Shown: positions 43,996 through 54,588, numbered from the stretch's first letter. The stretch is DNA of 64,000 nt from an uncultured Psychroserpens sp. (GCA_947488655.1 CANKZZ010000006.1:124001-188000), one strand, 5' to 3'. Translations and numbers: made by a program. The notes: generated from the sequence alone by a model not told the origin.

Positions 43996-44613
43996 ATGTC
44001 TGGGTTAATAGGAAAAAAAATCGGTATGACCAGCATTTTCGATGAAAACGGGAAAAATATTCCTTGTACAGTTATCGAAGCTGGACCATGTATCGTTACC
44101 CAAGTCAGAACCGAAGAGGTCGACGGGTACAGTGCCCTTCAACTTGGTTTCGATGACAAGACAGAGAAAAGTGCTACTAAAGCTGAGATTGGTCATGCCA
44201 AGAAAGCTGGTACTTCTGTTAAGAGAAAAGTCGCGGAATTTCAAGGATTTGAAGGAGATTACAAATTAGGAGATGCTATCACAGTAGATCACTTTATTGA
44301 AGGTGAATTTGTTGATATAGCTGGTACTTCTAAAGGAAAAGGTTTCCAAGGTGTTGTAAAACGTCATGGATTTGCTGGTGTAGGTCAAGCGACACACGGG
44401 CAGCATAACCGTTTAAGAGCTCCAGGATCTATTGGTGCAGCATCATATCCAGCGAGAGTATTCAAAGGAATGAAAATGGCTGGACGTATGGGTGGCGAGA
44501 GAGTATATGTTGAAAATTTAAGAGTCTACAAAGTAGTTGCAGAGAAAAACTTACTTGTGGTTAAAGGATGTGTTCCAGGACACAAAAACTCTTATGTAAT
44601 TATTCAGAAATAA
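43996..44613 (+). CDS. rplC: 50S ribosomal protein L3
   Basis: The 205-residue uL3 helps to form the peptidyl-transferase region; the long internal extension with [46 protein letters not shown] is intact. It starts with [19 protein letters not shown], as expected. The TAATG overlap of its stop with the rplD start couples the two. It is preceded by a structured leader, so it may be the point where the S10 cluster is controlled separately. Confidence 0.98.
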   Translation: MSGLIGKKIGMTSIFDENGKNIPCTVIEAGPCIVTQVRTEEVDGYSALQLGFDDKTEKSATKAEIGHAKKAGTSVKRKVAEFQGFEGDYKLGDAITVDHFIEGEFVDIAGTSKGKGFQGVVKRHGFAGVGQATHGQHNRLRAPGSIGAASYPARVFKGMKMAGRMGGERVYVENLRVYKVVAEKNLLVVKGCVPGHKNSYVIIQK

Positions 44614-45242
44614 TGAAAGTAGCAGTTTTAGATATAAACGGAAAAGACACAGGTAGACAGGTAGACCTTTCTAACGATGTGTTTGCTATTGAGCCTAATA
44701 ATCATGCAGTTTACTTAGACGTTAAGCAATATCTTGCTAATCAACGTCAAGGGACGCATAAGGCAAAAGAGAGAGCAGAAATTTCAGGAAGTACACGTAA
44801 GATTAAAAAACAAAAAGGTACTGGTACTGCAAGAGCAGGTAGTATTAAATCTGGTGTATTTAGAGGTGGTGGACGTATGTTCGGACCAAGACCAAGAAAC
44901 TACAGCATTAAGCTTAATAAAAACCTGAAGCGTTTAGCACGTAAATCAGCGTTAACAATGAAAGCAAATGATAAAGATATAGTTGTTTTAGAAGACTTCA
45001 ATTTTGATGCTCCAAAAACAAAAAACTTTACAGCTGTATTAAAAGCACTAGATGTACAAAACAAAAAATCATTGTTTGTGTTGGGTGCGTCAAATAATAA
45101 TGTATATTTGTCATCACGAAATTTTAAAGGGTCTGAAGTTGTAATTAACTCAGAATTAAGTACTTATAAAATTTTGAATGCAAATAAATTAATCCTTTTA
45201 GAGAGTTCTTTAGAAGGAATTGAATCAAACTTAAGTAAATAG
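44613..45242 (+). CDS. rplD: 50S ribosomal protein L4
   Basis: The 209-residue uL4 starts at the ATG that overlaps the rplC stop (TAATG at 44611-44615); a longer frame upstream overlaps rplC and is not credible. The extended loop that reaches the peptide exit tunnel ([32 protein letters not shown]) is present. In E. coli L4 represses its own operon; here the hairpin before rplC is a possible, untested target. Confidence 0.97.
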   Translation: MKVAVLDINGKDTGRQVDLSNDVFAIEPNNHAVYLDVKQYLANQRQGTHKAKERAEISGSTRKIKKQKGTGTARAGSIKSGVFRGGGRMFGPRPRNYSIKLNKNLKRLARKSALTMKANDKDIVVLEDFNFDAPKTKNFTAVLKALDVQNKKSLFVLGASNNNVYLSSRNFKGSEVVINSELSTYKILNANKLILLESSLEGIESNLSK

Positions 45243-45248
45243 AAGACA

Positions 45249-45539
45249 ATGAGTATCTTAATTAAACCTATTATCACTGAAAAAGCGACAACTAATAGTG
45301 AGTTGAACAATTGCTTTACGTTTCAAGTGAACACAAAGGCGAACAAGGTAGAAATCAAAAAAGCGGTAGAAGCTGCTTATGGTGTCTCTGTAGAAAAAGT
45401 TCGTACTATAAATGTCCGTCCAGATAGAAGTACCAAGTTTACAAAAACTGGTATTCAACATGGTAAAACAAACGCAGTTAAAAAAGCGATTGTACAACTG
45501 GCGGAAGGTGAAGTAATTGATTTATACACTAACATGTAA
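45249..45539 (+). CDS. rplW: 50S ribosomal protein L23
   Basis: uL23 of 96 residues sits at the tunnel exit, where trigger factor and SRP dock. SILIKPIITEKATTNSEL at the start and VNTKANKVEIKKAVEAAYGV in the middle are typical; the end (GEVIDLYTNM) is short. It lies 6 bp after rplD and 10 bp before rplB. Confidence 0.98.
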   Translation: MSILIKPIITEKATTNSELNNCFTFQVNTKANKVEIKKAVEAAYGVSVEKVRTINVRPDRSTKFTKTGIQHGKTNAVKKAIVQLAEGEVIDLYTNM

Positions 45540-45549
45540 TTAAAGACAA

Positions 45550-46377
45550 ATGTCAGTAAGAAAATTAAAACCAATCACATCAGCTCAGCGATTTAGAGTA
45601 GTAAATGGATTCGATGCCATAACTACTGATAAGCCGGAAAAGAGTTTACTCGTTCCGAATAAAAGATCTGGTGGTAGAAACAATCGAGGAAAAATGACAA
45701 TGCGCCAAATTGGTGGTGGTCATAAAAGAAAGTATCGTATTATCGATTTTAAAAGAGACAAATCAGGTGTTCCTGGTGAAGTAGCTTCTATACAATACGA
45801 TCCAAACAGAACAGCGTTTATTGCATTATTGAATTATCAAGATGGAGAAAAGCGTTACATCATTGCTCAAAATGGTTTACAAGTTGGGCAAAATGTAGTT
45901 TCTGGTAGAGAAGGAGTAGCACCAGAAATTGGTAATGCTATGCCATTAAGCGAAATACCTTTAGGTACAATTATTTCTTGTATTGAATTACGTCCTGGTC
46001 AAGGAGCTGTAATGGCAAGAAGTGCTGGAGCATTTGCTCAGTTAATGGCAAGAGATGGTAAATTTGCAACTGTAAAATTACCGTCAGGAGAAACTAGAAT
46101 GATTCTTTCAGAATGTTTAGCTACAATAGGAGTAGTTTCTAATTCTGATCATCAATTAACTGTATCTGGTAAAGCAGGTAGAAGTAGATGGTTAGGTAGA
46201 AGACCAAGAGTAAGACCAGTGGTTATGAATCCAGTTGATCACCCAATGGGTGGTGGTGAAGGTAAATCTTCAGGAGGACACCCAAGATCTAGAAATGGTA
46301 TTCCAGCTAAAGGTTATAGAACACGTTCTAAGACTAAAGCGAGTAATAAGTATATTGTAGAACGTAGAAAGAAATAA
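45550..46377 (+). CDS. rplB: 50S ribosomal protein L2
   Basis: uL2 of 275 residues binds near the peptidyl-transferase centre. The N-terminal OB fold and the SH3-like domain are followed by the C-terminal loop with [19 protein letters not shown], which holds the conserved histidine important for activity. A basic tail ends in YIVERRKK. Confidence 0.99.
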   Translation: MSVRKLKPITSAQRFRVVNGFDAITTDKPEKSLLVPNKRSGGRNNRGKMTMRQIGGGHKRKYRIIDFKRDKSGVPGEVASIQYDPNRTAFIALLNYQDGEKRYIIAQNGLQVGQNVVSGREGVAPEIGNAMPLSEIPLGTIISCIELRPGQGAVMARSAGAFAQLMARDGKFATVKLPSGETRMILSECLATIGVVSNSDHQLTVSGKAGRSRWLGRRPRVRPVVMNPVDHPMGGGEGKSSGGHPRSRNGIPAKGYRTRSKTKASNKYIVERRKK

Positions 46378-46387
46378 TTGAGATAAT

Positions 46388-46666
46388 ATGGCACGTTCAT
46401 TAAAAAAAGGACCTTACATCCATTATAAATTGAGTAAAAAAGTTGATGCTAATGTTGCATCAAACAAAAAAACGGTAATCAAAACGTGGTCTAGAGCCTC
46501 TATGATTTCTCCAGATTTTGTTGGTCAAACTATTGCAGTTCATAACGGACGTCAATTTGTACCAGTTTATGTTACTGAAAATATGGTAGGTCACAAATTA
46601 GGAGAATTTTCACCAACAAGATCTTTTAGGGGTCATGCAGGTGCAAAAAATAAAGGTAAAAAATAG
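46388..46666 (+). CDS. rpsS: 30S ribosomal protein S19
   Basis: uS19 of 92 residues from the 30S head. [15 protein letters not shown], the central [22 protein letters not shown] and the tail [16 protein letters not shown] are intact. It lies 10 bp after rplB and 5 bp before rplV within the S10 cluster. Confidence 0.98.
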   Translation: MARSLKKGPYIHYKLSKKVDANVASNKKTVIKTWSRASMISPDFVGQTIAVHNGRQFVPVYVTENMVGHKLGEFSPTRSFRGHAGAKNKGKK

Positions 46667-46671
46667 TAGCT

Positions 46672-47079
46672 ATGGGAAGTCGTAAAAAACAAATGGCAGA
46701 CGCTATTAAGGAAGACAGAAAGAAGGTTGCATTTGCAAAATTAAATAACTGTCCTACCTCACCAAGAAAGATGCGTTTAGTTGCAGATTTGGTAAGAGGA
46801 AAAGAAGCTGAAAAAGCATTACAAATCTTGAGATTTAGCTCAAAAGAAGCGTCTAGACGTTTAGAAAAATTGTTGCTATCAGCAATTGCTAACTGGCAAG
46901 CTAAGAATGAAGATGCAGATATTGAAGAAGCAGATTTATTTGTACAAGAGATTAGAGTTGATGGAGGATCGATGTTAAAGAGATTACGTCCAGCACCTCA
47001 AGGTCGTGCACACAGAATAAGAAAAAGATCTAATCACGTTACTGTTGTGATTGGAGCTAAAAATAACACACAAGCTTAA
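46672..47079 (+). CDS. rplV: 50S ribosomal protein L22
   Basis: uL22 of 135 residues. The globular part has [18 protein letters not shown], and the beta-hairpin that lines the exit tunnel is [19 protein letters not shown]. An N-terminal extension of about 20 residues ([20 protein letters not shown]) precedes the usual core, as in relatives. The start ATG lies 5 bp after rpsS. Confidence 0.97.
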   Translation: MGSRKKQMADAIKEDRKKVAFAKLNNCPTSPRKMRLVADLVRGKEAEKALQILRFSSKEASRRLEKLLLSAIANWQAKNEDADIEEADLFVQEIRVDGGSMLKRLRPAPQGRAHRIRKRSNHVTVVIGAKNNTQA

Positions 47080-47087
47080 ATAGAGAT

Positions 47088-47807
47088 ATGGGACAAAAGA
47101 CAAATCCAATCGGAAATCGTTTAGGAATTATCAGAGGATGGGAATCTAACTGGTATGGTGGAAATGATTATGGTGATAAACTTGCTGAAGACGATAAAAT
47201 CAGAAAGTATATCCATGCTCGTTTATCAAAAGCTAGTGTATCTAGAGTTATTATTGAGCGTACGCTTAAACTTGTAACCGTTACTATCACTACTGCTAGA
47301 CCTGGTATTATTATTGGAAAAGGTGGACAAGAGGTAGACAAGTTAAAAGAAGAGCTTAAGAAAATTACTGGAAAAGAAGTTCAGTTAAACATCTTTGAAA
47401 TTAAAAGACCTGAACTTGATGCATTTTTAGTAGGATCGAGTGTAGCTCGCCAAATCGAAAATAGAATTTCTTATAGAAGAGCTATTAAGATGGCAATTGC
47501 TGCTGCGATTCGAATGAATGCTGAAGGAATAAAAATTCAAATTAGTGGTCGTTTAAATGGTGCTGAGATGGCACGTAGCGAGCATTACAAAGAAGGTCGT
47601 ATTCCTTTGTCTACTTTTAGAGCTGATATTGATTATGCTTTAGTTGAGGCACATACTACTTATGGTAGATTAGGTGTTAAAGTATGGATCATGAAAGGTG
47701 AAGTATACGGAAAAAGAGAACTTTCTCCATTAGTTGGCTTGTCTAAGAAACAAGGTGGCAAATCAGGAGGACGCGGTCGTGATAATAAATCTCGTCGTAG
47801 AAAGTAA
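47088..47807 (+). CDS. rpsC: 30S ribosomal protein S3
   Basis: uS3 of 239 residues lines the mRNA entry. [18 protein letters not shown] starts the N-domain; the KH domain contains [16 protein letters not shown] (the GxxG loop is GKGG); the C-domain has [24 protein letters not shown] short basic tail ends RDNKSRRRK. Gap to rplV is 8 bp. Confidence 0.98.
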   Translation: MGQKTNPIGNRLGIIRGWESNWYGGNDYGDKLAEDDKIRKYIHARLSKASVSRVIIERTLKLVTVTITTARPGIIIGKGGQEVDKLKEELKKITGKEVQLNIFEIKRPELDAFLVGSSVARQIENRISYRRAIKMAIAAAIRMNAEGIKIQISGRLNGAEMARSEHYKEGRIPLSTFRADIDYALVEAHTTYGRLGVKVWIMKGEVYGKRELSPLVGLSKKQGGKSGGRGRDNKSRRRK

Positions 47808-47826
47808 TTTTTAAAGAAAAGTAAAA

Positions 47827-48246
47827 ATGTTACAACCGAAAAGAACAAAATTTCGTAAAGTCCAAAAAGGACGTATGAAAGGAAATACCGGAAGAGGTTA
47901 CACGCTTTCTAATGGTATGTTTGGAATAAAATCTATGGATGCTAATTTTTTGACCTCACGTCAAATCGAGGCTGCACGTATTGCTGCGACTCGTTATATG
48001 AAAAGAGAAGGTCAATTATGGATCAAGATTTTTCCAGACAAGCCAATTACTAAAAAACCATTAGAAGTACGTATGGGTAAAGGTAAAGGTGCTGTAGAAT
48101 ACTGGGTAGCTGTAGTAAAGCCAGGAAGAATTTTATTTGAAGTTGGTGGAGTACCAATGGAAGTAGCAAAGGAAGCCTTAAGATTAGCTGCGCAAAAGTT
48201 ACCTGTAAAAACTAAGTTTTTAATGGCTCGAGATTACGAAGCTTAA
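47827..48246 (+). CDS. rplP: 50S ribosomal protein L16
   Basis: uL16 of 139 residues contacts the A-site t[22 protein letters not shown] at the start, [18 protein letters not shown] in the centre and [17 protein letters not shown] as the loop near the catalytic centre are typical. Confidence 0.98.
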   Translation: MLQPKRTKFRKVQKGRMKGNTGRGYTLSNGMFGIKSMDANFLTSRQIEAARIAATRYMKREGQLWIKIFPDKPITKKPLEVRMGKGKGAVEYWVAVVKPGRILFEVGGVPMEVAKEALRLAAQKLPVKTKFLMARDYEA

Positions 48247-48259
48247 TTTATTTGATATT

Positions 48260-48451
48260 ATGAAACAATCAGAAATTAAAGAATTATCAGTAGCTGAGTT
48301 ACAAGAGAAACTTGGTGAAACTAAAAAGAGTTATGCAGACCTTAAAATGGCACATGCAATCTCTCCATTAGATAATCCAATTCAGTTACGAAACGTTAGA
48401 CGTTCAGTAGCACGAATTGCAACAGAATTAACTAAAAGAGAAATACAATAA
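48260..48451 (+). CDS. rpmC: 50S ribosomal protein L29
   Basis: uL29 of 63 residues, two antiparallel helices near the tunnel exit. The family pattern (MKQSEIKELSVAELQEKL; NPIQLRNVRRSVARIATEL) is complete. Located 13 bp after rplP. Confidence 0.97.
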   Translation: MKQSEIKELSVAELQEKLGETKKSYADLKMAHAISPLDNPIQLRNVRRSVARIATELTKREIQ

Positions 48452-48469
48452 TTGTATTCTGGCTGAAAG

Positions 48470-48727
48470 ATGGAAAAAAGACATTTAAGAAAAGAGCGTA
48501 TAGGAGTTGTTACTAGTAACAAGATGCAAAAATCAATTGTAGTTGCTGAAGTTAAAAAAGTAAAACATCCAATGTACGGAAAGTTCGTTTTGAAAACTAA
48601 GAAATATGTTGCTCACGACGAAACAAACGATTGCAATATTGGAGATACTGTAAAGATCATGGAAACAAGACCTTTAAGTAAATCTAAATGTTGGAGATTA
48701 GTAGAAATAATTGAAAGAGCGAAGTAA
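48470..48727 (+). CDS. rpsQ: 30S ribosomal protein S17
   Basis: uS17 of 85 residues, an OB-fold primary 16S binder. [42 protein letters not shown] and the [17 protein letters not shown] end identify it. The stop lies 2 bp before rplN. Confidence 0.97.
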   Translation: MEKRHLRKERIGVVTSNKMQKSIVVAEVKKVKHPMYGKFVLKTKKYVAHDETNDCNIGDTVKIMETRPLSKSKCWRLVEIIERAK

Positions 48728-48729
48728 TT

Positions 48730-49098
48730 ATGGTACAACAAGAATCAAGATTAAAAGTAGCTGATAACACTGGAGCAAAGGAAGTTTTAACTATCCGTGT
48801 TCTAGGTGGTACAAAAAGAAGATACGCTTCTATTGGAGATAAAATTGTTGTCTCAGTTAAAGATGCTACTCCTAATGGAAACATTAAAAAAGGAGCAGTA
48901 TCAACAGCAGTAGTTGTTCGTACTAAGAAAGAAGTTAGACGTCCAGATGGATCTTATATTAGATTTGATGACAACGCATGTGTACTTTTAAACCCAACGG
49001 GTGAAATGAGAGGAACACGTGTATTTGGACCAGTAGCTAGAGAACTTCGTGATAGACAATTCATGAAAATTGTATCATTAGCACCAGAAGTGCTTTAA
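48730..49098 (+). CDS. rplN: 50S ribosomal protein L14
   Basis: uL14 of 122 residues; [19 protein letters not shown] and [24 protein letters not shown] are hallmark ends. It opens the spc-type cluster but is joined to rpsQ without a gap large enough for a promoter. Its stop overlaps the rplX ATG (TAATG). Confidence 0.98.
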   Translation: MVQQESRLKVADNTGAKEVLTIRVLGGTKRRYASIGDKIVVSVKDATPNGNIKKGAVSTAVVVRTKKEVRRPDGSYIRFDDNACVLLNPTGEMRGTRVFGPVARELRDRQFMKIVSLAPEVL

Positions 49099-49421
49099 TG
49101 ACTAAAAAAATGACAAAGTTTAAAATTAAATCAGGAGATACGGTAAGAGTAATAGCTGGAGACCATAAAGGTACAGAAGGTAATGTTCTTAAAGTATTAA
49201 AGGATAAAAACAAAGCCATTATAGAAGGCGTGAACATGGTTAAGAAACATACTAAACCAAGTGCACAAAATCCTCAAGGTGGTATTGTAGAAAAAGAAGC
49301 ACCAATGCATATTTCTAATTTATCATTGTTAACATCTAAGGGTGAAACAACAAGAGTAGGTTATAAAATGGAAGGTGACAAGAAAGTAAGATTTTCAACA
49401 AAATCAAATGAAGTAATATAG
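49098..49421 (+). CDS. rplX: 50S ribosomal protein L24
   Basis: uL24 of 107 residues with the KOW motif [20 protein letters not shown] keep the ATG overlapping the rplN stop; a second ATG four codons later (49110) would give [10 protein letters not shown] and is an equal candidate by homology. Confidence 0.95.
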   Translation: MTKKMTKFKIKSGDTVRVIAGDHKGTEGNVLKVLKDKNKAIIEGVNMVKKHTKPSAQNPQGGIVEKEAPMHISNLSLLTSKGETTRVGYKMEGDKKVRFSTKSNEVI

Positions 49422-49423
49422 TT

Positions 49424-49975
49424 ATGGCTTATATTCCAAGATTAAAACAAGAGTACCAGGACAAAGTTGTTTCTGCTCTTACAGAAGAATTCGGATATAA
49501 AAACGTAATGCAGGTTCCTAAATTAACAAAGATTGTGATATCTAAGGGAGTTGGAGCTGCAGTTGCTGATAAAAAATTAATTGATCATGCTATTGATGAA
49601 TTAACAATGATATCTGGTCAAAAGGCTGTTGCTACATTGTCTAAAAAAGATGTTGCATCTTTCAAATTACGTAAAGGTATGCCTATTGGTGTTCGTGTTA
49701 CGTTAAGAGGAGAACAAATGTATGAGTTTTTAGATCGTTTAGTAACATCTGCATTACCTCGTGTTAGAGATTTTAATGGTATCAAAGCTAAAGGTTTTGA
49801 TGGTAGAGGAAATTATAACTTAGGTATTGTTGAACAAATTATCTTTCCAGAAATAAATATTGATAAAATCAATAAAATCTCTGGTATGGATATTACTTTT
49901 GTAACATCTGCTGAAACAGATAAAGAAGCAAAATCGTTATTAACTGAAATGGGTTTACCTTTTCAAAAGAACTAA
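49424..49975 (+). CDS. rplE: 50S ribosomal protein L5
   Basis: uL5 of 183 residues carries 5S rRNA to the large subunit. [35 protein letters not shown] and [20 protein letters not shown] are typical. Distances to both neighbours are 2-3 bp. Confidence 0.98.
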   Translation: MAYIPRLKQEYQDKVVSALTEEFGYKNVMQVPKLTKIVISKGVGAAVADKKLIDHAIDELTMISGQKAVATLSKKDVASFKLRKGMPIGVRVTLRGEQMYEFLDRLVTSALPRVRDFNGIKAKGFDGRGNYNLGIVEQIIFPEINIDKINKISGMDITFVTSAETDKEAKSLLTEMGLPFQKN

Positions 49976-49978
49976 GAT

Positions 49979-50248
49979 ATGGCTAAAGAATCAATGAAAG
50001 CCCGTGAGGTAAAAAGAGCAAAAACAGTAGCTAAATATGCTGAAAAACGTAAGGCTTTGAAAGAAGCTGGAGATTATGAAGGATTACAAAAGTTACCAAA
50101 AAATGCTTCTCCTGTGCGTCAACATAACCGTTGTAAGCTAACAGGGAGACCTAAAGGGTACATGAGAACATTTGGTATTTCACGTGTGACATTTCGTGAA
50201 ATGGCAAACCAAGGTTTAATACCAGGTGTTAGAAAAGCATCTTGGTAA
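49979..50248 (+). CDS. rpsN: 30S ribosomal protein S14 (zinc-free type)
   Basis: uS14 of 89 residues, the long form. [20 protein letters not shown] is intact but the CxxC pairs of the zinc-binding short form are missing, so it is the zinc-independent type. It ends with GVRKASW. It is followed by a 99-bp structured gap before rpsH. Confidence 0.98.
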   Translation: MAKESMKAREVKRAKTVAKYAEKRKALKEAGDYEGLQKLPKNASPVRQHNRCKLTGRPKGYMRTFGISRVTFREMANQGLIPGVRKASW

Positions 50249-50288
50249 ACAAATCGTTTTATTACGATTTAAAAAATAAATATAAATT

Positions 50289-50327
50289 GGTTTTAGGTTC
50301 GAATACTTCATAAGAAGTTCGAAAACC
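50289..50327 (+). promoter_or_regulatory. Stem-loop in the rpsN-rpsH spacer
   Basis: TTCGAA (50298-50303) pairs with TTCGAA (50318-50323); inside it CTTC (50306-50309) pairs with GAAG (50314-50317) around an ATAA loop; GGTT (50289-50292) and AACC (50324-50327) extend the base with a bulge. A second hairpin AAATCGT/ACGATTT lies at 50251-50270. The place fits an S8-type control site, which is inference. Confidence 0.45.
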
Positions 50328-50347
50328 ACTACCGCAAATTAATATCA

Positions 50348-50746
50348 ATGAATACAGATCCAATTGCTGATTTCTTAACAAGAATCAGAAATGCAGTGAA
50401 AGCCAACCACAGAGTTGTTGAGATTCCTGCATCAAATTTAAAGAAAGAAATGACTAAAATATTATTCGATCAAGGATATATTTTAAGTTATAAATTCGAT
50501 GATTCTAGTGTACAAGGAACTATTAAAATAGCCTTAAAGTACAACAAGGAAACTAAAGAATCAGTTATCAGAAAAATTCAAAGAATCAGTACACCAGGTT
50601 TACGTAAGTATGCTGGCGCTAACGAAATGCCAAGAATCCTTAATGGATTAGGTATTGCTATTGTTTCTACATCTAAAGGTGTAATTACAGGTAAGCAAGC
50701 GCAAAGAGAAAACGTGGGTGGAGAAGTATTGTGTTACGTTTACTAA
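50348..50746 (+). CDS. rpsH: 30S ribosomal protein S8
   Basis: uS8 of 132 residues, a primary binder of the 16S central domain and, in E. coli, the spc operon repressor. MNTDPIADFLTRIRNAVKANH and the end STSKGVITGKQAQRENVGGEVLCYVY are complete. Confidence 0.98.
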   Translation: MNTDPIADFLTRIRNAVKANHRVVEIPASNLKKEMTKILFDQGYILSYKFDDSSVQGTIKIALKYNKETKESVIRKIQRISTPGLRKYAGANEMPRILNGLGIAIVSTSKGVITGKQAQRENVGGEVLCYVY

Positions 50747-50764
50747 TAATAAAGCAGAAAGAAC

Positions 50765-51307
50765 ATGTCAAGAATAGGAAATAATCCAGTAGCAATAGTA
50801 GAAGGTGTTACAGTTTATGTTAAAGATAGCTTAGTTACAGTAAAAGGTAAATTAGGAGAATTAACACAACCATACGATACTGTTGAAATTAAAGTTGAAG
50901 ACGGAAACGTACTTGTAACAAGATCATCAGATAACAAAGAGCAGAAAGCAAAACATGGTTTATATAGATCATTAATGCATAATATGATTGAAGGTGTGTC
51001 TAAAGGTTGGACTAAAGAATTAGAACTTGTAGGTGTAGGTTATAGAGCATCTAATCAAGGTCAAAAATTAGATTTAGCTTTAGGTTTCTCTCATAACATC
51101 ATTTTAGATATAGCTCCAGAAGTTAATATTGAAACCATTTCAGAAAAAGGTAAAAACCCAATAATAAAATTAACATCTCACGATAAACAATTAGTAGGAC
51201 AAGTCGCTGCGAAAATTCGCGGATTTAGACCACCAGAACCTTATAAAGGAAAAGGTGTGAAGTTTGTTGGTGAAGAATTAAGAAGAAAAGCAGGTAAATC
51301 AGCTTAA
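50765..51307 (+). CDS. rplF: 50S ribosomal protein L6
   Basis: uL6 of 180 residues with two related domains; [17 protein letters not shown] and [24 protein letters not shown] identify the ends. It binds at the base of the factor-binding stalk. Confidence 0.98.
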   Translation: MSRIGNNPVAIVEGVTVYVKDSLVTVKGKLGELTQPYDTVEIKVEDGNVLVTRSSDNKEQKAKHGLYRSLMHNMIEGVSKGWTKELELVGVGYRASNQGQKLDLALGFSHNIILDIAPEVNIETISEKGKNPIIKLTSHDKQLVGQVAAKIRGFRPPEPYKGKGVKFVGEELRRKAGKSA

Positions 51308-51317
51308 AAAATTAGTT

Positions 51318-51674
51318 ATGGCATTAACAAAGAACGAAAAAAGACTAAGAATAAAAAGCAGAATCCGTAAGGTTGTTTCTGGTACAGAAGCAAGACCTAG
51401 ATTAGCTGTTTTTAGAAGTAATAAAGAAATCTATGCTCAAATTGTAGATGATGTAACAGGTAAAACCTTAGTTGCAGCATCATCAAGAGATAAGGATGTA
51501 GCTTCTACTAAAGGAAATAAAACTGAAACAGCTGCCTTAGTAGGTAAAGCTGTTGCTGAAAAAGCAATTAAAGCTGGTATCAATACTATTTCTTTTGATA
51601 GGGGTGGATACCAATATCACGGAAGAGTAAAATCATTAGCTGAAGGCGCAAGAGAAGGCGGACTTAAATTCTAA
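51318..51674 (+). CDS. rplR: 50S ribosomal protein L18
   Basis: uL18 of 118 residues, binds 5S rRNA with L5. [26 protein letters not shown] at the start and [26 protein letters not shown] at the end are standard. Confidence 0.98.
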   Translation: MALTKNEKRLRIKSRIRKVVSGTEARPRLAVFRSNKEIYAQIVDDVTGKTLVAASSRDKDVASTKGNKTETAALVGKAVAEKAIKAGINTISFDRGGYQYHGRVKSLAEGAREGGLKF

Positions 51675-51680
51675 GACACT

Positions 51681-52205
51681 ATGTATCAAAAATATAAAAA
51701 CGCAGAACTAGTAAAACCAAGTGGAATTGATCTTAAAGATCGTTTAGTTGGTGTACAAAGAGTTACTAAAGTAACAAAAGGTGGTAGAGCTTTTGGTTTT
51801 TCAGCGATCGTAGTGGTTGGTGATGAAGCTGGAGTTGTAGGTCACGGTTTAGGAAAATCTAAAGATGTAGCTACTGCAATAGCAAAAGCTGTTGAAGATG
51901 CAAAGAAAAATTTAGTTAGAATTCCTATTATTAAAGGAACCTTACCACACGAACAAAAAGGAAAATTTGGTGGTGCTAGAGTAAACATTATTCCTGCTGC
52001 ACCTGGTACAGGTGTAATTGCTGGTGGAGCTGTAAGAACAGTTTTAGAAGCAGTTGGAGTACATGATGTATTATCAAAATCTCAAGGATCTTCTAATCCT
52101 CACAACGTAGTTAAAGCAACATTTGATGCTTTACTACAATTAAGAGATGCAAGGACGATTGCAAAAGATAGAGGTATTTCTCTTGAAAAAGTATTTAACG
52201 GTTAA
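51681..52205 (+). CDS. rpsE: 30S ribosomal protein S5
   Basis: uS5 of 174 residues. The dsRBD-like N-domain has [23 protein letters not shown] and the C-domain has [26 protein letters not shown]. The loop involved in mRNA unwinding and accuracy appears unaltered. Confidence 0.98.
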   Translation: MYQKYKNAELVKPSGIDLKDRLVGVQRVTKVTKGGRAFGFSAIVVVGDEAGVVGHGLGKSKDVATAIAKAVEDAKKNLVRIPIIKGTLPHEQKGKFGGARVNIIPAAPGTGVIAGGAVRTVLEAVGVHDVLSKSQGSSNPHNVVKATFDALLQLRDARTIAKDRGISLEKVFNG

Positions 52206-52216
52206 TCAATAGGACG

Positions 52217-52399
52217 ATGGCAAAGATTAAAGTAACAAAAGTAAAAAGTGCAATAAATCGTACACAAAATCAAAAGAGGATATTAGAATCTCTTGGTTTA
52301 AATAAAATTGGTCAAACCAAATTGCACGATGCATCGCCAAGTATTCTTGGGATGGTAAGTAAAGTTTCACATTTAGTTTCTGTAGAAGAAACAAAATAA
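52217..52399 (+). CDS. rpmD: 50S ribosomal protein L30
   Basis: uL30 of 60 residues, one-domain bacterial form; KSAINRTQNQKRILESLGLNKIGQT and SPSILGMVSKVSHLVSVEE are typical. It sits 11 bp after rpsE. Confidence 0.97.
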   Translation: MAKIKVTKVKSAINRTQNQKRILESLGLNKIGQTKLHDASPSILGMVSKVSHLVSVEETK

Positions 52400-52408
52400 T
52401 AAGATACA

Positions 52409-52861
52409 ATGAACTTAAGTAATTTAAAACCAGCAGAAGGTTCTACAAAGAATCAAGGTAAAAGAATAGGTAGAGGACAAGGTTCTGGAAAAGGTGGTAC
52501 TGCAACTCGTGGTCACAAAGGAGCAAAATCTAGATCTGGTTATTCTAAAAAATTAGGTTTCGAAGGTGGTCAAATGCCACTTCAAAGACGAGTTCCTAAA
52601 TTTGGATTTACAAATATTAACCGAGTAGAATATCAAGGTGTAAACTTAGATACATTACAAGGATTAGTAGATGACAAGAAAATAAAAGATGCAGTTGATT
52701 TTCAAACTTTAGTAGAATTAGGTTTGGCGGGAAAGAATGAAGTAGTTAAAATTCTTGGTCGTGGTGAATTAAAATCAAAATTAACAGTAACTGCTCATAA
52801 ATTTACTGCTTCAGCAAAAGCTGCAATTGAAGCTGCAGGTGGAGAAGCTGTAACTTTATAA
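52409..52861 (+). CDS. rplO: 50S ribosomal protein L15
   Basis: uL15 of 150 residues. The glycine-rich N-terminal arm ([20 protein letters not shown]) that threads into 23S rRNA is followed by the globular part ending [13 protein letters not shown]. It precedes secY by 13 bp. Confidence 0.98.
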   Translation: MNLSNLKPAEGSTKNQGKRIGRGQGSGKGGTATRGHKGAKSRSGYSKKLGFEGGQMPLQRRVPKFGFTNINRVEYQGVNLDTLQGLVDDKKIKDAVDFQTLVELGLAGKNEVVKILGRGELKSKLTVTAHKFTASAKAAIEAAGGEAVTL

Positions 52862-52874
52862 GAACACTTTTAGT

Positions 52875-54230
52875 ATGAAAATAATAGATACATTAAAAAA
52901 TGTTTGGAATATAACTGAATTAAAAGATAGAATCATTCTTACGCTTGGTCTTCTTTTAGTGTACCGTTTTGGTGCTCAAGTTGTATTACCAGGTATTGAT
53001 GCAACTCAACTTGGAGGTTTAGCAACAGGTACTGATGGAGGTATATTAGGAATTCTTAATATGTTTACTGGTGGTGCTTTTGCAAATGCTTCAGTTTTTG
53101 CACTTGGTATTATGCCTTACATTTCTGCTTCTATTGTAGTACAGTTAATGGGAATTGCAATTCCGTATTTACAAAAATTACAAAAAGAAGGAGCTAGTGG
53201 ACAAAAGAAGATTACTCAAATCACACGTTGGTTGACGATTATCATTTGTTTATTTCAAGCACCTGGTTACTTGGCAAGTTTACAACCTGCCTTCGGTATT
53301 CCTTCTTCAGCATTTTTATTAGGTACAGGACCACAGTTTTATATCTCTTCAGTTATTATTTTAGTAACTGGATGTATATTTGCTATGTGGTTAGGTGAAA
53401 AGATTACAGATAAAGGTATTGGTAATGGTATATCATTATTAATTATGGTTGGTATTATCGCAACTTTACCTCAATCTTTCATTCAAAATGCAGCATCTCG
53501 TTTAGATGGTGGTGGTAATGGTGGTTTAATGATGATTTTAATTGAACTAGTTGTTTGGTTTGTTATCATATTAGCTTGTATTATGTTAGTAATGGCTGTT
53601 CGTAAAATTGCTGTACAATATGCAAGACGTACTGCAACTGGTGGATATGAGAAAAATGTATTTGGCGGAAACAGACAGTTTTTACCATTAAAATTAAATG
53701 CATCTGGTGTTATGCCAATTATTTTTGCACAAGCTATAATGTTTGTACCGAGTTTAATTGGAAAATCAATGGGTTCATCTAGTGAAGTAGGACAGTGGAT
53801 GCAAGCGCAATTCAATGATCCTTTTGGATTATGGTATAACGTTTTATTTGCTTTCTTAATTATTGTATTTACATATTTTTACACTGCTATAACAGTTCCA
53901 ACGAACAAAATGGCAGACGATTTAAAAAGAAGTGGTGGATTTATTCCGGGAATTAGACCAGGAACAGAAACATCAGAATATTTAGATAAAATAATGTCAC
54001 AAATTACATTACCAGGTTCTATATTTTTAGCACTTATTGCTGTGTTCCCTGCAATTATAGTTAAAATTATGGGTGTTCAAGGTGGATGGGCATTATTCTT
54101 TGGTGGCACATCGCTACTAATTATGGTTGGAGTTGCAATAGACACGATGCAGCAAATTAATTCATACTTGCTTAATAAGCATTATGATGGTTTGATGAAG
54201 ACTGGTAAAAACAGAAAAGCAGTAGCTTAA
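52875..54230 (+). CDS. secY: Preprotein translocase subunit SecY
   Basis: The 451-residue channel protein of the Sec translocon has ten membrane helices. MKIIDTLKNVWNITELKDRI, the plug region with TGGAFANASVFALGIMPYI, and the cytoplasmic loops GEKITDKGIGNGISLLIM and RPGTETSEYLDKIMSQITLPGS are recognisable. It is followed directly by infA after an 86-bp structured spacer; adk and map, which stand here in many bacteria, are absent, and adk is found fused to hpt at 6226. Confidence 0.98.
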   Translation: MKIIDTLKNVWNITELKDRIILTLGLLLVYRFGAQVVLPGIDATQLGGLATGTDGGILGILNMFTGGAFANASVFALGIMPYISASIVVQLMGIAIPYLQKLQKEGASGQKKITQITRWLTIIICLFQAPGYLASLQPAFGIPSSAFLLGTGPQFYISSVIILVTGCIFAMWLGEKITDKGIGNGISLLIMVGIIATLPQSFIQNAASRLDGGGNGGLMMILIELVVWFVIILACIMLVMAVRKIAVQYARRTATGGYEKNVFGGNRQFLPLKLNASGVMPIIFAQAIMFVPSLIGKSMGSSSEVGQWMQAQFNDPFGLWYNVLFAFLIIVFTYFYTAITVPTNKMADDLKRSGGFIPGIRPGTETSEYLDKIMSQITLPGSIFLALIAVFPAIIVKIMGVQGGWALFFGGTSLLIMVGVAIDTMQQINSYLLNKHYDGLMKTGKNRKAVA

Positions 54231-54249
54231 ATGTAATACAAATTTAGAG

Positions 54250-54301
54250 GTTTAACTTCAGAAGTAATTTAGGCAAGGTATTTGCTAATTCAAGGTTAAA
54301 C
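54250..54301 (+). promoter_or_regulatory. Stem-loop in the secY-infA spacer
   Basis: GTTTAAC (54250-54256) pairs perfectly with GTTAAAC (54295-54301). Inside, AATT..AG.CAA (54266-54276) pairs with TTTGCTAATT (54281-54290, two bulges). It forms a two-tier hairpin across most of the spacer. Confidence 0.4.
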
Positions 54302-54316
54302 ACTAAAAAATTAAAT

Positions 54317-54532
54317 ATGGCAAAACAAGCAGCAATAGAACAAGACGGATCAATAATTGAAGCATTATCAAATGCAATGTTTCGTGTTGAACTAGAAAAT
54401 GGTCACATTGTGACTGCTCACATTTCAGGTAAAATGCGTATGCATTACATTAAATTGTTACCTGGAGATAAAGTGAAATTAGAAATGAGTCCTTATGATT
54501 TAACTAAGGCTCGAATAACTTATAGATACTAA
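54317..54532 (+). CDS. infA: Translation initiation factor IF-1
   Basis: The 71-residue OB-fold protein binds the A site of the 30S subunit during initiation. [37 protein letters not shown] is the family core, ending [10 protein letters not shown]. Located between secY and rpmJ, its usual place. Confidence 0.98.
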   Translation: MAKQAAIEQDGSIIEALSNAMFRVELENGHIVTAHISGKMRMHYIKLLPGDKVKLEMSPYDLTKARITYRY

Positions 54533-54588
54533 TAGTGCATTGAGGCCAATAGGTTTTAATTTACGATAGTAATAATTAATAATAAAAG

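Noticed and set aside
44568-44612. Longer rplD start inside rplC
   Set aside because: The TAATG overlap start gives the standard L4 N-terminus; the extension is not L4-like.
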